A stretch of 64,000 bases of DNA from Ooceraea biroi (lineage: Eukaryota; Arthropoda; Insecta; Hymenoptera; Formicidae), in NCBI RefSeq assembly GCF_003672135.1, contig NC_039511.1:15340464-15404463 (forward strand), given 5' to 3'. The stretch's first letter is position 1, and each line of letters starts with the position of its first letter. The translations under genes and the position numbers were made by a program. The notes under the pieces are model-generated. The model was given only the letters and a program-made list of their open reading frames with translations, made no database searches and had not been told where the DNA came from. Shown here in pieces: positions 61,241-64,000 of the stretch.

Positions 61241-64000
61241 CCATATTGCGGATATATCTACGGAATCAATCGTACAGACATTTAAAACGTACCCCGCCGC
61301 CGTTACAATCCGCAATGCGAATCGAAAATATCCCCTTGCCATTGATCGCCTCTTAGCGAGCGATTCGAGTCTTTCATGAACACGCGCGCACGCGGAATAA
61401 ATCCGTGCTCGCTTGCAACGTAACGCGCGATATCGTAACGGAACGGTGTGCACTTCGTCGTAATTATTTCGCGCAAGATACTGCGCGACGTGCAGCTCAC
61501 CATGGGAGCAGAAACACGCTGTATATATGTACGTATTATTACATTCCACGGCTGTGAGTGGCTTTTCGGTTGGTCCGACGAAACCGTATCTTCTTATAGC
61601 GTATCGCCGCGGTAATACTCGGCGTATACTGCAGGGAGACTGCAGCGTGTGCAAGGTACACCGCGATATTTGACGTTATATACTTACGCGTTAGTATACG
61701 TTAGCCAAGTGTAGTTAAAGGAAGTTTGAAACCACTCGATTTCCCGAGTTTCCACGGCTAAGGAGCCCTCAAATCCAAGGAATTGCCGGGGCAGGAATCT
61801 TTATTACGTTCCCTGAGGTATGTTTTCATTCTACCTATGGATGGTACTCCAGCAAGTGAAGTAATTGCACATGGCGCAATCCACCCCCGCTTGTTTGAAG
61901 ATGTAATGATTTCAGGCGCGCTCTCCTTGTCACGTGTATGTACACCGTGTATCAATGTAACACGGGACTTCCTTCTGTTACTGGATCGCTTTGTTACATC
62001 TCGTCCCACATGAGCGTTACTCGCATTGCTCGATATTCCTTTATATATCATTACATTACTATTACGTGTCATACATATTACAATATTGTTGCAATGCTGT
62101 TATCCTACGCCTGTTATCCGGAATCGATTGTCTTCTTCTCTTCGCAGCAGCGAATGGCGTGATATTCAATTCTCATATACTTACCATCCATCGTCAGACA
62201 GACAAAAGTTCGATGGAATTCTGAGATAACTAGGAAACGAGGTCGCCATTACGCAACGAGAGCTCGCTGTGAACACTCCGATCGCGATCGTCGCGGGGAT
62301 CTGTCAGCAGTTGACCGCACGGCGAATAAATCTCGATCGTTCGCGCCCACTTAGGTGTTCCGTTGACGTTATCGAAAGAAAGTCCGCGACATGGATGAGG
62401 AACGTTCGACGAGCTCCGGAGGAGGCCTTAATTACTCGTCGGGGTGGCGGGCACGTGGCAATTTAAACTTCACGACCTTAACTGCCGGCGTGGTTGGCCG
62501 AGGGCGAGCAGGCAGAGCGAGCGAGTAGGTCGATGCTGCAAAAAGACGGGAGAACGCGAGGGAGCGAGAAGTGAATAAAATTTGAGTCGCTCGGAGCCAG
62601 TCACGCACACCTCGCGTGTTAATCATTCTGACTTATGTGTCGGCATCGCCTGGAACAAGCGACGGTGATAAACGCCCAATGCTCCGACCGGGCGCGCTCG
62701 TCCGAAGGAGGAAAGCTGGGAAAAGGGGTCGATGCAATGCTCCGAATTAATATCTGTGTGACTGTACTCTGCCTTGTCAGCCTAAAAACCGAAACTGACC
62801 GCGAACGGTAGCCGGTAGTTGAGAGATCGTCACGAGCGAGACGTTTTATACACGGCTTATATTAAGTGTACGCTTTGGTCCGCTTTCTTCGTTCTCACTA
62901 GTATTCTCTCCTTATTTTCTTGTTAATTTAGGGATTGTAAATCTTGCGTTACGGCCGAGGGTGCAATCGGACATGGGAAGACTATGTCCGATGCGGGAAT
63001 AATTTAAAAAGCCGACTTTACCCGGTTGGAATTCATAGATCTGTTCTGACATATGTCAGAAACAGAATAAAAGAGAAATATGCCTGTCAGCGTTATCACG
63101 CGTCAGTTATCGCCAATCAATAAATATTACCACGTGGCCATTATTTTTGACATGGCGTAAAACGTATTTTTTGATTAATACTCTGTAATCTTTCCGTTTA
63201 AAAGCGTTTGTCTATCTTCGTCCGCTTCCAACAAGCTTGCCCGTCTTTATCTTAAAGACATCGTTTTATCCGCACAACGAAGTCAGCTTTCGTCCTTTGT
63301 TTAAATAACGACAATTTTTGAACGTCGCCGTCGGGAACGTTTATTTCTGTCGACAGAAAGTGTGCCAGCGGTTGTCTCAGCGCGTTAATTTTGTGGGTCG
63401 CATTAATGGAAATAATATCGTGCCCGACATCAGACTGAAAGCGTACGTATGTCGTCCGACATCGCCGCGACCGTTGCGCTTGCGGAAAAAGAGAACAACG
63501 TTCCCCCTGAAAGAAAGACAAATAGGAGAAAGAGATCTGGTCCGTGGCAAGCGCAGCGACAGCGTTTGCTCGCAAGAAGGTCGAATTGTTTGTTCTACGA
63601 GTAACCAAGAGTTCACGAAGTTTCAGCCGGCCGGCCGCTCGCTCTTACATTTTGATCCGAGTGCCGTCGCGGACAATCCTCGCTCGCGATTTCTTCGCGA
63701 GTGCGAATCTTGCACCCGGGGAGAGAACACGCGGGAAACGGAGGACGGGGCGGCGGCGGTAGTCGAGGAATAGCGTGAGCCAAAGAGGGTGGGGAAAAAA
63801 AACGAGATGATGGGAGACGTCGAGAGGAACTTCCGCCGAAGTAGCGAGCGGCTGACTTTTAACCGTACGACGAGCAGAAGTGGATGAACCTCGAAGGAAG
63901 CCGGGATCGTGGAATAGCGGAAGAGGGCAGGAGAAACGACGGGTTCGGTGAGAGGCTGCCGGATAGGCGACGAGCTGAGATTGCAGCAAGGCGGTAAATA
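61241..64000. other. Gene-free right end of the window
   Basis: This is mixed GC-rich sequence with short overlapping open frames on both strands and no recognisable coding, RNA or transposon feature. A real exon of a gene lying mostly beyond the window cannot be excluded. Confidence 0.4.

Noticed and set aside
1..64000. CRISPR array, rRNA, transposase or retroelement open frames
   Set aside because: No regularly spaced repeats, rRNA-like sequence, or transposase, integrase or reverse-transcriptase motifs were seen on either strand.

Overview
The window looks like nuclear DNA of an insect, probably a hymenopteran (ant-like). This rests on AT-rich, intron-dense genes with short GT-AG introns, set sharply against GC- and CpG-rich gene-free flanks. 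The species cannot be fixed from the sequence alone, and no bacterial, organellar or viral gene was seen.

Layout. Positions 1-2.2 kb are a left flank without a recognisable gene. From 2.2 to 35.4 kb lies a head-to-tail tandem array of four paralogous genes (here A, B, C, D), all on the minus strand. I could trace the same 20 coding exons with the same intron phases in every copy: A 2222-9345, B 11213-18589, C 19522-26859, D 27712-35327. From 36 kb to the end is about 28 kb of GC-richer sequence in which I find no supportable gene, only simple repeats, a duplicated homeodomain-site-like element and stretches that may be conserved non-coding DNA.

The array genes encode large type I membrane proteins of about 1,355-1,380 residues. 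The order is: signal peptide, a short Cys-containing N-terminal region, a domain resembling the farnesoic-acid O-methyltransferase (FAMeT) fold family, a MAM-like domain, two EGF-like modules, about six fibronectin-III-like domains, a membrane-proximal domain like that of receptor tyrosine phosphatases, one transmembrane helix, and a short cytoplasmic tail of about 35-50 residues. No kinase or phosphatase domain follows. The C and D tails carry Y-E-E-I, the classical Src-family SH2 ligand core; A carries Y-D-D-V. These are therefore candidate cell-surface recognition or adhesion receptors that would have to signal through recruited partners.

The array is evolving by birth, death and conversion. 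A and C look intact. B has a one-base deletion just before its transmembrane helix, predicting a secreted ectodomain if it is real. D has a two-base frameshift and a nonsense codon in exon 3, with the other 19 exons open. C and D share a 206-bp stretch with no difference and a second tract with two differences, inside otherwise clearly diverged genes. The spacer between A and B contains a decayed copy of the far-right flank joined to a copy of the far-left flank, which is a fossil tandem-duplication junction, and beside it a broken FN3 exon pair from a lost gene. A 42-bp perfect inverted repeat flanks exon 1 of D.
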